Assembly (NCBI GenBank): GCA_016808115.1
Contig: JAEQBH010005291.1
Location: 159,380-223,379 of the forward strand
Direction of reading: 5' to 3'
From: Tetrastigma voinierianum
Taxonomy: Eukaryota > Streptophyta > Magnoliopsida > Vitales > Vitaceae
Length of the DNA: 64,000 bases
This document shows positions 23,701-34,647 of the stretch, in pieces. Numbering within the stretch: the stretch's first letter is position 1; each line of letters starts with the position of its first letter. The notes beneath the pieces are model-generated. The model searched no databases and was not told where the DNA came from. It saw nothing but the letters and a program-made list of their open reading frames with translations. The position numbers and the translations under genes are program-made.

Positions 23701-25150
23701 GGCCCCTGCATTAGGCCTCCGTCACATTAAATTATCGTCTTAAAAACTGCCACCTGCCCTACTCTGGATGGTCCGACTGCAGAGATGGCCCTCGGCCTTG
23801 GCCCGGCCAAACTCGAATTTTTTTTTTTTTTTTTTTGCCTTGAAAGACTATTCGCCCGACCGGCCCTAGCTTTTGTGGCAAAAATTCGGGTCAAGTAAAC
23901 TGGGTTCAAAAACCGGCCACTTGCCCTACCGGCTGGGCCCGCCATCGTGGTCTTCGACCTACGGCCAGCCCGCCGACAAGCAATTTCTACTTGTATAGCA
24001 CCCCAAAATCGGTAAATCGGTTCCTCCGACCCGCACTAAAGGTGGAGGAATGAACCGTATACTTTCATGTCTCTACATCTAACTAGATCAAGGCCATTCC
24101 AAAGTCTCGTGGATCCTCGTCTCTCAAGTAATCCCGTCTCACATGCCCAATCCCCTCGGGTCCTCAAACTCGTGTGAAGCAGGTCTCTCGCCTCTTCCCG
24201 AACCAAGGCCGCATCCTCCTCTGCTACTAACACCCGCATCCCGAGTGTTCCGAGCATCCCCGATCCCTCTCTATGGTCAGACCGTCCCAACCACGGAGTC
24301 CGTGTCCCGTAGGCGAAGTCCCACGATCCCGCCCGACGGACAACTTCACCATTCTCGATCTCCGAATACCCGGGGCCTAATCCCAAGAAAAAACTACGAT
24401 TCGAAGATTGACATTCTGGCCTCTCCCAACTCATCACTACCAACCTTCAGATCCACTCGACACGCCGAATATGCCGACACCACGTGTCCCAAAAATCTCA
24501 CCTCGCAGCTTCAAAACTCGTGACTTATCTATCCTAGCGCATGTACTTGATGGTCTCTCAACAATCGTAAATAAAAATCCTCAAGTGATACTCATGTCCC
24601 ACTCTAACTCGAGTATCAAGATGTCTTCCACGGCGACTACTACAAACCGATTCAGATAAGGTTGGAATACCTACGATAGAGATCCACGAATGTCACGGGC
24701 GCATCTGGCCAATCCAAAGGGCATCACCATAAATTCAAAGTGCTCCATAACGCGCCCTAAACTGCCTCAGTGATATCTGGTCTCCCAACTCTTAGTCGAT
24801 GGCAACCAAAGGCGAAGGTCTATCTTGCAGTAGACTCGCGCTCCTCCCAACCCGATCAAACAATAGTCAACTTAGGTAGCAGCTGCACCATCCTGACCGT
24901 ATTCCCCGTTCAACTCCGTCGCAAACAATGGCCACCGGCGGTCCTCATTCTTCTTCGCAGACAACTGCAGCGCCCCATGGTGAAGTGCTCTACCTAATGA
25001 AACTTCATCTGAGTCTTAGCCGGACTCTAAGTTCCCAGAATCAACTGCGCCATCCTATGTCGAATCATAGAGATGGGGCGAAGTACTGTGGTGTAACTCG
25101 ATATCGAAGTCTACAACCCTCTATGGAGGTAGTCCATGTAGCTCATCCGG
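23701..25150 (-). pseudogene. M reverse transcriptase and RNase H
   Basis: Minus-strand traces: an MPFGLARCAGD-like segment and VFQPYLNR near 24780-24700, EDILILESEWD near 24640 for the YxDD box, a VERPSSTCARIDK segment near 24560, and VMSWERPECQSSNRSFFLG with GPGYSEIENGE at 24440-24330, the RT-RNase H tether. RNase H itself is barely readable (about 24250-23900). A poly-T run at 23819-23836 interrupts it. Confidence 0.65.
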
Positions 25151-25863
25151 AAACATCCACATATCTCGCACACTACTCAAGGTAGATCTAAGCTCCAAAA
25201 GATCTCCTCGTCCCTGTAAGGCTCGCTAAATTAACCCGCTAGCCGCCCCAAAGACTGATCATATACCTGCCCGGCAAAATGTCATGCTCGCCCCCTTAAA
25301 ATACCACGAGTACCATCCGCAGAAGCAGAACTCCTACGCCGCCAATCGATAACGACTTATAAGTCGCCAAAACAATCCATCCCTAAGATGACATCGACTC
25401 TACATGTCCATGATCCTCGTGTTCAATGAGTAGAGTCCCCGAGATCTCCAACTCAACCTTGACATATCATCCGTCTCGCCCGAACCCTAGGGAGAACTCA
25501 CATACAAAGGCCCTCTAAGGTCTCTAGAGGTCCTCACCATTTCCACCATATTCAGGCCTCACTCTCTAAATGGAACAAATAACCCGATCCTCACGCGCCG
25601 AGGTATTCTCCATGGCCTTTAACACCTTCTCGATCTGCATAAACCAATGGTCTGCCACCATCGGATCTCCTCCCTATGAATGCTCCGGAGGATCTATGCA
25701 GCCCTTAAACTTCCGGAGGTTACTAGGACCTCCCTGACCACCTACTATACTGCCAAAGATGCGATAAGAACGCACACTGCAGCCTTTAGTAAAGTGCCCA
25801 TTGATCAATACAGTTTAACTAAGACTCGTGGACTTCCTCTACGTCCTCGTCCCGACTAGCCAT
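25151..25863 (-). pseudogene. M gag (shortened) with possible protease traces
   Basis: The probable start on the minus strand is ATGGCTAGTCGGGACGAGG at 25863, which aligns with the gag start of T at 57181 (both translate to MA followed by an RGRRG-type basic run). Text near 25650 resembles the DHWF..IEKV.EAM part of gag. The gag-plus-protease interval is only about 700 bp, much shorter than in T, so a deletion is likely. Confidence 0.55.
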
Positions 25864-26254
25864 CTATATTCCAAATGGCAACAAGAATCATTTAATTTTC
25901 ATTTCAAATTAACTAGCAATGCATGCCAATTACTAATGGGGACTTGACAAACCATGAACTGACTACTCATTTCCTTTAAGTGGCTAAGTAAATTCCAAAT
26001 CCACTAATTCATTTATTTCAATAAAATTCTAAGTTTCTGTCATTTCAAGATATCCAAATCCCTAAGGTCATAGTTCCTAACCTTAGCATTCACCCTTTTC
26101 CTATACGCATTACACCATGCATATAATTTCCTACGCAACAATCGCGCAATCATAATTCCCATATATATCATAACGTGTATATGTCCTTCCATGCAATTTG
26201 AAACATAAAATCATGCAATCAAAACATGCCACATTAATTACGTATCTCAAAGGG

Positions 26255-26282
26255 TGTAAATGCAGCCCCGAGACACTATTCA
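26255..26282 (-). promoter_or_regulatory. Conserved leader block shared by M and T
   Basis: On the minus strand it contains GAATAGTGTCTCGGGGCTG and then ATTTACA. It differs from 57103-57130 at one of 28 positions, although the surrounding leader is strongly diverged. The role is unknown: packaging, translation or splicing signals are all possible. Confidence 0.75.
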
Positions 26283-26550
26283 TACATAGAATCAGTGTAG
26301 ATTTCAAGTCCCTACATTCATAAGCAATGCAAAACCATTTATCCAATATATTAAATCATATTTATCAACAAAAATTTTATTTTTAAAAAGTTCATTCATT
26401 TTTTTTTTCAAATTTTGTCCCATTTTGTCTCGAATTTTATTTTATTTTTCAAAAAAAAAAAATATTTCCCAAATTTTATCGTTTCACCATATTGTCCACC
26501 TAAGTTGCACATAATTTTTTTCCTATCAAGAATACACTTCCAAATTCTAC

Positions 26551-26976
26551 CGCAATACACCTCCTCCCGGTCAATATACAAAGGAGTGTATTGCAATACA
26601 ATCCTCACCCTCAAGCCTTCTCTCGCAATACAATTTTCCCTCGCCATTAATAACACTATATTGCAATACACCTCGTGTCCCGTAAATACAAGCCCAACCT
26701 AACTACACACTCCAAGTTGCAATACAATCCGTATCAGAATATAATGGCTCAACATCCATCCCCCTATTGCAATACACCATTATATCGCAATACACTTCTA
26801 TTCTTCAACTCCTCCCCGTCACAATACAACTCGTATTACGCACTCCAATACCCTTGTCATGCTCCTATCAAGTAATACAATGCCAAATTTCCATTGCAAT
26901 ACAAACCCATCCAACTACACCCTTCTCTTGCAATACAATTTTTATTTTTTCCAAACTCTCTCTCGTAATACAATTC
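26551..26976. repeat. Iterated GCAATACA motif cluster in the M leader
   Basis: About twelve copies of TTGCAATACA or close variants at 26552, 26591, 26623, 26661, 26717, 26767, 26786, 26820, 26872, 26894, 26929 and 26964, spaced 20-60 bp. At 26587-26600 the full TGTATTGCAATACA is a perfect 14-bp palindrome. The spacers are not repeated. Confidence 0.85.
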
Positions 26977-27690
26977 TTTTTCTTTTTTCACAAGACACAA
27001 GCGCAGCTCCAATTCCGTCTCGCACTTCTTCTTTTTCATATATTTTTCATTTCTTCCAATATTTCAAGACAATTTCAAAATACATACCTAATTTTATTTT
27101 TATTTTTTCATTTTCTGTAATACACAAATAAATTTATAAAAATTTATTTTAATCAATTTTCTTCTAGCTTTTACACATCAGAAACTCTTAGAAAATTATT
27201 TTCTTCACTCATTTTTTTCTACATTTAAATTCTGGACATTTTGTCTAAAATCTCCTCAAACCTCTTGATCCAACACTAAACCTAGTGTTCAACCTTAAAA
27301 TTTATCAACATTTTAGTTTATTATCCATTAAACCAAATGAATTTATTCAATTTTATTTTATTTCTCCTCTTTGTTCCAATTTTTACACACTGTAAAAACT
27401 CTCAAAAAAAAAATTTTTTTCCTATGTGCTATTTACTAAGCACACAAACCATACACAATACATGATCACACATCATTCATGTTATGCATATTTTTCACAC
27501 AACAAAATTATCAAATCACACAAAACACACCAAACACATGCATGCAGTGTCCTAGTTTTGCCCTGTGATTTCCTAGGTAATCTCATACCTAAACTCAACA
27601 TCGAACCACACCTAGTGGCGATGTTCTTACACCTCAAAGACTATGGCCTAAGCCCAAATCCTCTCAAGCCCTAGGTAGTCATATACCTAG

Positions 27691-27707
27691 GCTCTGATAC
27701 CAAGCTA
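27691..27707 (-). promoter_or_regulatory. M primer-binding site (initiator tRNA-Met)
   Basis: The minus strand reads TAGCTTGGTATCAGAGC directly after the LTR end GGGTGTCA. TGGTATCAGAGC is the standard plant initiator-Met complement. Confidence 0.92.
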
Positions 27708-29674
27708 TGACACCCAAAATCCCGGGGGTCCGTTGACTACCCGTCAACCCGCGGAAACACTCGTGAATGTCGGGTGACCCGACATTTCTCACGAAAATCG
27801 AGCAGTCTCCTTTTGTACGGAGCTCTACCCAGGATACACAACCTGTACATAACCTGTCCCAACAATCCAATATAACAATCCATGAGTAAAACGGTCACTT
27901 GGCCCCACAAACCAACACCCATCCTAATAATTCCCAACTATATACAATAGTTTCAAGAGTTAAGAAATCACTCTTATACAAACATATATTAAAATGAAAA
28001 ACATTCTAATACATGTATACAAAATAAAACCAAAGCCAACCCGCTTTCTTCTCAACCTCAGACGAGCCGTCTCCCTCAGACGCCCTCGTGACCCGAAAAT
28101 GATATCCTCGACAGGCGAAGCACTGCTCAAAGAGGAATCACCCTAAATGGGCCACTTCCTCAACCTAAGGTATATGCAATGTCTAAAGAAAACACAATTC
28201 AAGTAAACGATGATCCTACTTGAATGTCTACCTGAACAACTCATACCCTGAGTCCTCACCGACTCCCTCACACTTGCCTAAGCCACGTATGAGAACATTA
28301 TTTTCAACAAAGATATTTGTTTTTATTTGTGGACTACCCTCCGATATAAGTAGTGGACCAACTCCGATGTTATATTCAAAGTGACTACCCTTCGATGTAT
28401 ATCAATCAGCCGACTCGACTATTGATATTTTATATGGACTACCCTCCAAAAATATTATTATTATCAACCCTCCGAAACCACTCACAATAAACCACCTCAT
28501 GCACTCAATTCTATTGTTCTGTGGTGCTCCTAAATGCATATGGAATGCATGATGCCAATTCCACGACATATAACACATGTAAATATATAATAATGCATAT
28601 ATTCACATAATTTAAATCACACAAACATGCCATGTAATTTCACAATTCATTACACCAAAAATTAGCTCACTTTGGCTAATTATCAAACACGAGCAATTCA
28701 ACTTGAATTACTCAACCAACACATTATTTCACAAAAATTATTTTGTGAACACTATTTATATGAACAGTGAAACCCTATGCCATCAGTTCTCACTCACCAA
28801 TCATCTGCCTAATTTCAGAACTCGAAATCTACCGCCATTTCGACCCTATACACATCACAATACAATTTATTCAACAATTTCCAACTCAAACACCCAAAGC
28901 AGTCCGTGCAGTGTCACGGACTGTCCAAATGATTTCTAAAAAAATTCCATATTTTGGTCCCAAGTTTTAGGACCGATCAAACGGTCGTTCAAGGCCTTAA
29001 ACCGACTGAAACATTACAAAACACTTAAACAAAGTGTAACTTCAAGTAGGATAAAACCCCACTTCATGGAGAGCTCATCAAACCTCAAAACCGGAGTCCA
29101 CGCGTTGCTCGCTCCACGTAGAACAACTTTCCTTCTTGGCCCGAAGGATTTCGACGGTCGGATCTCCCGAAAATCTAGAGAGAAGTCTCTCTCTCTCTCA
29201 CTAAAACACAAATCAGCAACCTACTATAAATGTCTTCTTCTCCCCACATTTTGGTCTCTTTTCAACTTGAGAAGATGACTACTATACATAAATTTGTCTT
29301 ATTATCATTTCTAAATTCCAAAATGACCTCTATGTCCTTTCTTTCCCGCTTGACACTTCAGACTATCTCTACGCTCCATTTCCATCATTTCTCTACTCAT
29401 GTAACATGTATAACATGTGTATATGTTATAGGTGACTTTTGTCACATCACAAGTCATGCTTTATCAAGACTAAAACGCGATGTTCGAAAAATGTCAACTC
29501 CGACTGCCTCTGACCAATAAATTCGAATGGTAGCTAGATTTCTCCTGTGAGAGGATTCTAACTAAGGAAATTGCTTTCATTATCCGAAGAGATCTAGAGA
29601 ATAAATTTCAGATTTTTTTACCAAAATTACGATTTTGTTCTTTTCCGTAAATTGAAAATTTCTTTGCCCATAGC
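27708..29674 (-). repeat. M 5' LTR
   Basis: 1,967 bp. It aligns with the two-part 3' LTR (8067-8579 plus 20483-21914). The inner end TGACACCC abuts the primer-binding site. The outer ten bases (29665-29674) do not match the expected GGGTCTTACA well, so the outer boundary is set by the target duplication and is less certain. Confidence 0.88.
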
Positions 29675-29984
29675 TTCCATGCTCGGGAAGTACACCCCAA
29701 ATCCGACTCATGTGGTGGATTGGGGAGAGCTGGCTGTTGATGCGCATGGAACCTCGGGAAGAGGGACCAGGTATCATGGATTGCCGGATCAAGTTTCATA
29801 AACAATATCGTGGCAGTTGAGGCACAACTGGAATAAATGTGGCAAATACTGAACACAAAGAGGCATGCGTGTCGACTATCCCTTTTTGTTCAAGGAAGAA
29901 GGTATGTTTCGGGCCATTAATATTAAATGATAGTTGCATATGCATGAGATTATGTAGAACAGGTGTGGGAATTTCGATCAAATT
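29675..29984 (+). pseudogene. O chromodomain end of pol, resumed after M
   Basis: Starting with TTCCA (the second copy of the duplicated target), the plus strand gives MLRKYTPNPTHVVDWGELA, the end of integrase that should follow the VFH cut at 8066. The chromodomain that follows is decayed (a VAVEAQLE..W stretch, then a Pro-Phe-containing C-terminal tail in shifted frames), with internal stops. Confidence 0.8.
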
Positions 29985-30006
29985 CTTTTAAGGGGGGTGT
30001 TGAGAA
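29985..30006 (+). promoter_or_regulatory. O polypurine tract
   Basis: TTTTAAGGGGGGTGTTGAGA directly before TGTAAAACCC. Confidence 0.85.
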
Positions 30007-30164
30007 TGTAAAACCCGAGAAAATTGAATTTTTGAAAAACTAAAACAAAGATCAGATTTAATTCTGCCGACCCGAGACTGGTCTGATTTTCATGTTTTTC
30101 TGTGGGTGACGGGTGTCCAAAGGACTCCCAGGGATGAGATTGTTTACGAAAACCTCGAAAGTTA
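30007..30164 (+). repeat. O 3' LTR, first part
   Basis: It begins TGTAAAACCCGAGAAAATT, the same LTR start as element T, and runs to AGTTA at 30160-30164, where L1 is inserted. Confidence 0.85.
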
Positions 30165-31943
30165 TGTGAAGCTCCAGTTCCTGGGGGTCCGTTAACAACC
30201 CCAACCCATGGAATACCTGTGTGTCTCATATCGTGAGACCCATACTTGAGTAAAAATGGCCACTTGGGCCCATACACCAATACTCTCCAATAATCTAACT
30301 AACTATATCACAATAGTTCAAGAGTTATTACATTACTCTTATTACAAACACATGTTAAAATTAAGAATTCTAATACATGTTATACCAAAAACATCAAAGT
30401 CACAATCCGGCTTTCTTCTAAAAATCGGCCTCTAATGAGCGTCGTCTTCTCGAACACCGCACTGAAATTAATGATCCCTCGACAGGGTGAGCAATGCCCA
30501 GTATTTGAATTATCCTACATGGGTTACTCCCCACCTAAGTGCACATGCAATGATTCAACACAAATGCATTCAAGCAAATACATCATCCTACTTGAATATC
30601 TACATGCCCAATCCCGTGTCCGAGTCCTCACCGACTCCCTCACACATGCCTAAGCCAAATGCGACAAAAACATCGTTTTCATTTCTTTCATGCCATGCAC
30701 TCACGCCTAATTTTATAGGTTACCCCGGTGCATATGAAATGCATTATGCTACTCTAAACCACACACGCTAATATATCAATTACGATATATTAACAAATTT
30801 ACATACATACCACATGTTATTTAATTCACATCAATAACATCAAAATTAGCTCACTTGAGCTTAGTCAACAATCCATTTTAATTCCAATGGTTTTTCCACA
30901 ATTATATTTCATAATTCAAACGCCTATGTTACACATTTAATTTTCATGCATAACATATTATTTTCCATTACACCCTAAGCAATATTTTGCTTGGAAACAC
31001 ACATGGACCACCTCGTCCAACTAACAAACCGGACTGCTTTTAATACCCCCTCGAACGAGCAAAGGAGTCAGTCTGCGGCAGCCCACTCACTAAGCATTGG
31101 TTCCACTTTTGTGAGTCCCAACCATGGTTTGCTTCCTACCAAAACACCCAAGCCATAAATTTATTGCATAATTACTCTACAAAATCCTCCTTCACCCAAA
31201 CAGTCCCTAAACTATCCAAAACGGGTTCCAAAAATTCCAACAATTCAGTCTCAAGTTTTGGGACCGATCAACGGCCACTCACAGCCTTAAACCAACCAAA
31301 TCATTCACAAAGCTCTTAGAACGGAAAATAACCGAGTAGGAGAAGACCCCTACCTCCTGGAGTTGTTGAAACTCCCCTAAACCGGTGCCCACACATAGCC
31401 CTCGCAATGTAGAACAATTTTGCTTCTTGGCCCGAAGAGAACCGACTATCCGGAAGTTCTAAATCTGCAGGTCTGAGCTTCTCTCTTAATTTGAAAACCC
31501 TTCACTGCACATTTTGAGCTCCAAATGAGAAGAGATTGTCTTTTCTCTTTGTTTTTATTCCTTTATGTCCTCTCACAAGCCAATCACTCTCATCAAGCCA
31601 TCATCGCTCATCGATTTCTTATCCAATTTAATCCACCCACTTCGACTCTTCTACCTAATTAGGAGATGCCACATCTCCATGTGGGCCCCACATCGAGCCT
31701 GCTGATCAATCTGCACCGACATGTGGCACACTATGAGCCACTCAAATGCGCCACGCCCCGCACTACGCTGCTGTCTCAAAAACGCAAATTCGACCGTCCC
31801 AAAATTCACGCGTAGCTGGGGATTCATGGCATTAATTCCAATCCGCGTTCGCTTCATCATCCAAGATCTAGAAAAACTCCAATTTTTACCGAAATTACTA
31901 TTTCATTTCTTTTCGTAAAATTAGATTTTCTTTAGTTCTCACA
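30165..31943 (-). mobile_element. L1: solo LTR of a chromodomain gypsy family
   Basis: 1,779 bp with ends TGTGAAGC...TTCTCACA, flanked by a perfect 5-bp duplication AGTTA (30160-30164 and 31944-31948). Inside are phrases shared with the LTRs of M, T and L3 (GGGGTCCGTTAAC, GTGAGCAATGCCCAGTA, CACCTAAGTGCACATGCAAT), in minus orientation. There is no internal region or second LTR, so it arose by LTR-LTR recombination. Confidence 0.9.
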
Positions 31944-31948
31944 AGTTA

Positions 31949-34101
31949 GGAAATGACTTAAGTCTATGGATATGATTTGAACCGCGGAACTCGATGAATT
32001 AGTAGCTTTTGCCAAAAATCTAATTCAAACGTAGGTGGACATGGCACGACGCGTGGCTGTTACATTCAACTTAAACTTAAGTTAGAACAAAACGGAATGA
32101 CGACAAAAAAGGGCTGATTTTCTGCTGTGTACGCATGAGAGAAGAGATGAGAGAAAGGGAGGATTTCGTCCAAGATCTACGGAGTTCCGTTGGTCAGTTT
32201 TCGTTAGGCCAAGAGCAAAAGTTCATCGCATCGACGAGAGGTACGCTTGGGTACCTAGAAAGAAGGATTTCGCCGAAGATCCAAGAAATGAGATTTCAGG
32301 AGATCGAAGTTTTCGAGTTTAGGAAGCTTCCTACCCGTGTGTCTACGCTCCGAGAGGTAAGAGATTCTTCGTACCTTGGCTTACTTTCCATTTTTAGGTC
32401 AAGAAAATAGGGTTTTTCGTTAAGGGCTTTTTTAGCAAAGAAAAAAATTGGGTTTTTTGGGTTATGCTCATCACATTTCGCTCAGCGAAGGTGTAACCTC
32501 TCGCTGAAGATTGGGTTCTTCTCCTAGGAAGGTATGCTTCGCCTAGGCGAGTCCGAGAATGGGAATTGAGGACTTTCTAAATTCAGACAGTTGAGTAGGT
32601 TTCGCCTAGCGAACCTGCAAGGACCGTCATTTGCTGCATGTTACGGCCCGTTTCGGGGTCGTATTTTTGAGGCCCGACAGGATTGTTTATGGCTTGCTTC
32701 AGCTAACAGATGACTTGCTTGAGAGTGTCATTGCTTGACTAAGAGTGACATGTTTGGATGTCAATAAGTGTGTTCTAATATATTAGCATGTGACGAGTTT
32801 ATGTGTGCAAATGGCCATGACATGACTTGATTGAAAGGTAGGTTATCACTGTCATGGAATGACATGTGTATGTGGATGTTGATATATGCTTGTATGATAT
32901 AATGACATGAATGAAATGATGCATGCAAGTCATATGCAGGTGATGTGATTGTCCATGACACCCGGTAAGTGGTGTGGATTGTGTCATTCATGTAGCATTC
33001 GCAGATGCATGACATGATATAACATGCAATGGCATATTGCATTGCATATGCACGGGGAGACGTGACAACGTGAGTGCATGGTTGATAAACTGACATCACA
33101 TGGTATTTGATTAGGTGGGCTCAATTAAATGGGACAACGTCTAATAGAGTCACACAGTAGAATAAAATGGTAAAGAAAATATGTGTTGAGTATTAGCAAG
33201 TAGAGATAGATCCCCCTCGGGTGAAAGACCCGTCAATTATGGTCAGACATAGTCCCCAATGGTGAAAAGACGTAAAAGTATCTAGGTTTACGAAGCCTGT
33301 GGTGTGCCACTGAAAAATTCGCTACCCAAAAAAAGGCACATGGTTTTGAAAATAAAATGATCATTAAGATGTATCATCCAAAAAGCTTTTGGTTTACAAA
33401 CAAATTAAATTGATTTAAATTATCATCGATGTCATCCAGAATGACTCGCTTATCACGAATGGGCTTAGCATTATGTAATGGAGTCTGTAAGGACTTGGAT
33501 GTGATGGGAGTCGATAAGGACTCGAAGCATGGTACATGATTGAGTCTCATCTCATTTCATGGCATGAGATGTAGGATTCCATTTAGAATTATGAATGTTA
33601 ATGTGAAATGTTGAGTGAACATTACATATGCACTTAGGTGGGGAGTAGCCCTTGTAGGAGGTATTCTCTACTGGGCGTGGCTCACCCTTTATGGGGATAA
33701 CATTTCAGGTGCAGGGTGTACACCGATGGACAACGCTCGGTCAAGGCCGTGATTGTGAAGGAGGCCGACATGTGGCCTTGACAAATCCTTTTGCATAAAA
33801 AAAAATTATAATTAATTTCTTTTTGGACTATTATTAATATAGTCAGGTATGTAATAATGGTAAGAGAGTCGTGATCAAACTCTTACAAATTGTTTTAAGT
33901 GTAATATTTGCATATTTTCAACTTAAATATGGATGAATGGGTCCCGGTAAAAGGGACGTACTGAGGTGGTGCCGAGTAACTCGATATCCACAAGTAATTG
34001 GTGCCTATTTGATACCAAGGCTTAAGTGCGCGATGAAATAAGGTAGTATTTCCGCAAGTTGACAGTTAGTCAGTGGGACCCTCAGGTTTTGGAGCGTCAC
34101 A
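31949..34101 (+). repeat. O 3' LTR, second part
   Basis: It continues from 30164 across L1 and ends GGAGCGTCACA at 34101. It contains the family text CACTTAGGTGGGGAGTAG (33640-33658) and GACCCTCAGG near the end. With the first part the LTR is about 2.3 kb. A GA-rich stretch (32131-32162) sits where T, L3, L4 and L5 also have GA or CT tracts. Confidence 0.82.
32477..32613. repeat. Iterated TTCGC...GCGAA hairpin motifs in the O LTR
   Basis: TTCGCTCAGCGAA (32477-32489), TCGCCTAGGCGA (32539-32550, a perfect 12-bp palindrome) and TTCGCCTAGCGAA (32601-32613), plus a partial copy near 32500. Each can form a short stem. Confidence 0.85.
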
Positions 34102-34301
34102 TTGACTTCACAAGGATCTTGATTGTAAAGATATTTTATGGCCGTATTCGAGAATTCTACTTCCAATCAGTAGCTTTGTTTTCATTTTTTGGATTCACTG
34201 GATTAAAATATCACAAAAAGATTGTAAAATTAGGATTTTTTTCAACTTTTAGCATTGTTTTCCTTTTCCTTAAGCTCATTAGGGTTTGAGCTAGAGTATT
34301 A
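34102..34301. other. Spacer between O and the first MITE
   Basis: 200 bp, AT-rich, nothing recognised. The first five bases (TTGAC) would be the right target duplication of O, but its left partner is lost. Confidence 0.4.
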
Positions 34302-34612
34302 GGCTCGATTGAACCCGAATCTGGTCAAGGAAAGAAAATTAATGTACTAAGGAAAAGAATTAAGAGGAAAATTGGGAGAAAAAGTGAAAAATAAGCTTAA
34401 AATTAATAAATTAATTGTATATAATCATTCAAACTCATTTTATTTGGTTCTTTCTAATATATAAAGAGTAAGAAATTTAAAAATATGTAAAATTTTCAAG
34501 AATTTTGATTATATTTGCTTTCCTTTTATATTTTTCATGGTAAATGGAAAAATAATTTTCCTTTGTATTTTTTTTTCCTTTCCCTAGTACTTTCTGGGTT
34601 CCAAACCGAGCC
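34302..34612. mobile_element. MITE copy 1 (PIF/Harbinger-like, TTA target duplication)
   Basis: 311 bp with imperfect terminal inverted repeats: left GGCTCGATTGAACCCGAAT, right end GGGTTCCAAACCGAGCC, whose complement is GGCTCGGTTTGGAACCC. It is flanked by TTA on both sides (34299-34301 and 34613-34615). The AT-rich interior has no ORF. A 3-bp TTA duplication and GG-start repeats fit Tourist/PIF-Harbinger MITEs. Two more copies lie at 37551 and 38684. Confidence 0.85.
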
Positions 34613-34647
34613 TTAGTATTCCCTAAGTTTTTTTGGGACATAACAAG

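Larger units (their letters stand above)
25864..27690 (-). other. M 5' leader (between PBS and gag)
   Basis: 1.8 kb, AT-rich and non-coding. It contains a cluster of about a dozen GCAATACA motifs (26551-26976) and a 28-nt block at 26255-26282 shared with T. The last bases before the gag ATG (TTGCCATTTGGAATATAG) resemble those before the gag ATG of T (TTGCCATTTGACATGTGTAG). Confidence 0.7.
8067..29674 (-). mobile_element. M: complete chromodomain Ty3/gypsy (Tekay/Del-type) retrotransposon, split by A2
   Basis: On the minus strand: 5' LTR 29674-27708, initiator-Met PBS, a long leader, gag from about 25863, protease/RT/RNase H/integrase to about 22330, chromodomain, polypurine tract at 21933-21915, and a 3' LTR in two parts, 21914-20483 and 8579-8067. 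Without the Athila insertion M is about 9.7 kb, with LTRs of about 1.95 kb. That is normal for this lineage. Coding parts have numerous stops and shifts. Its insertion into O is marked by an imperfect 5-bp duplication. Confidence 0.85.
7373..34101 (+). mobile_element. O: chromodomain Ty3/gypsy element, 5'-truncated and twice interrupted
   Basis: O is the host layer of the nest. Its own sequence is 7373-8066 (integrase), 29675-30164 (chromodomain, polypurine tract, LTR start) and 31949-34101 (rest of the 3' LTR). Element M fills 8067-29674 and solo LTR L1 fills 30165-31943. The coding frame that stops at 8066 resumes at 29675 once one copy of the 5-bp duplication is removed, and the two LTR parts join across the perfect AGTTA duplication. 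Gag, protease, RT and the 5' LTR are absent. Confidence 0.8.

Noticed and set aside
26551..26976. Ordinary tandem repeat
   Set aside because: Only the 8-14-base motif recurs. Spacers differ in length and sequence, so it is listed as an iterated motif.
29664..31948. O and L1 as the two LTRs of one inverted element
   Set aside because: L1 has its own TG...CA ends and a perfect AGTTA duplication, and O continues on both sides, so L1 is a separate solo LTR.
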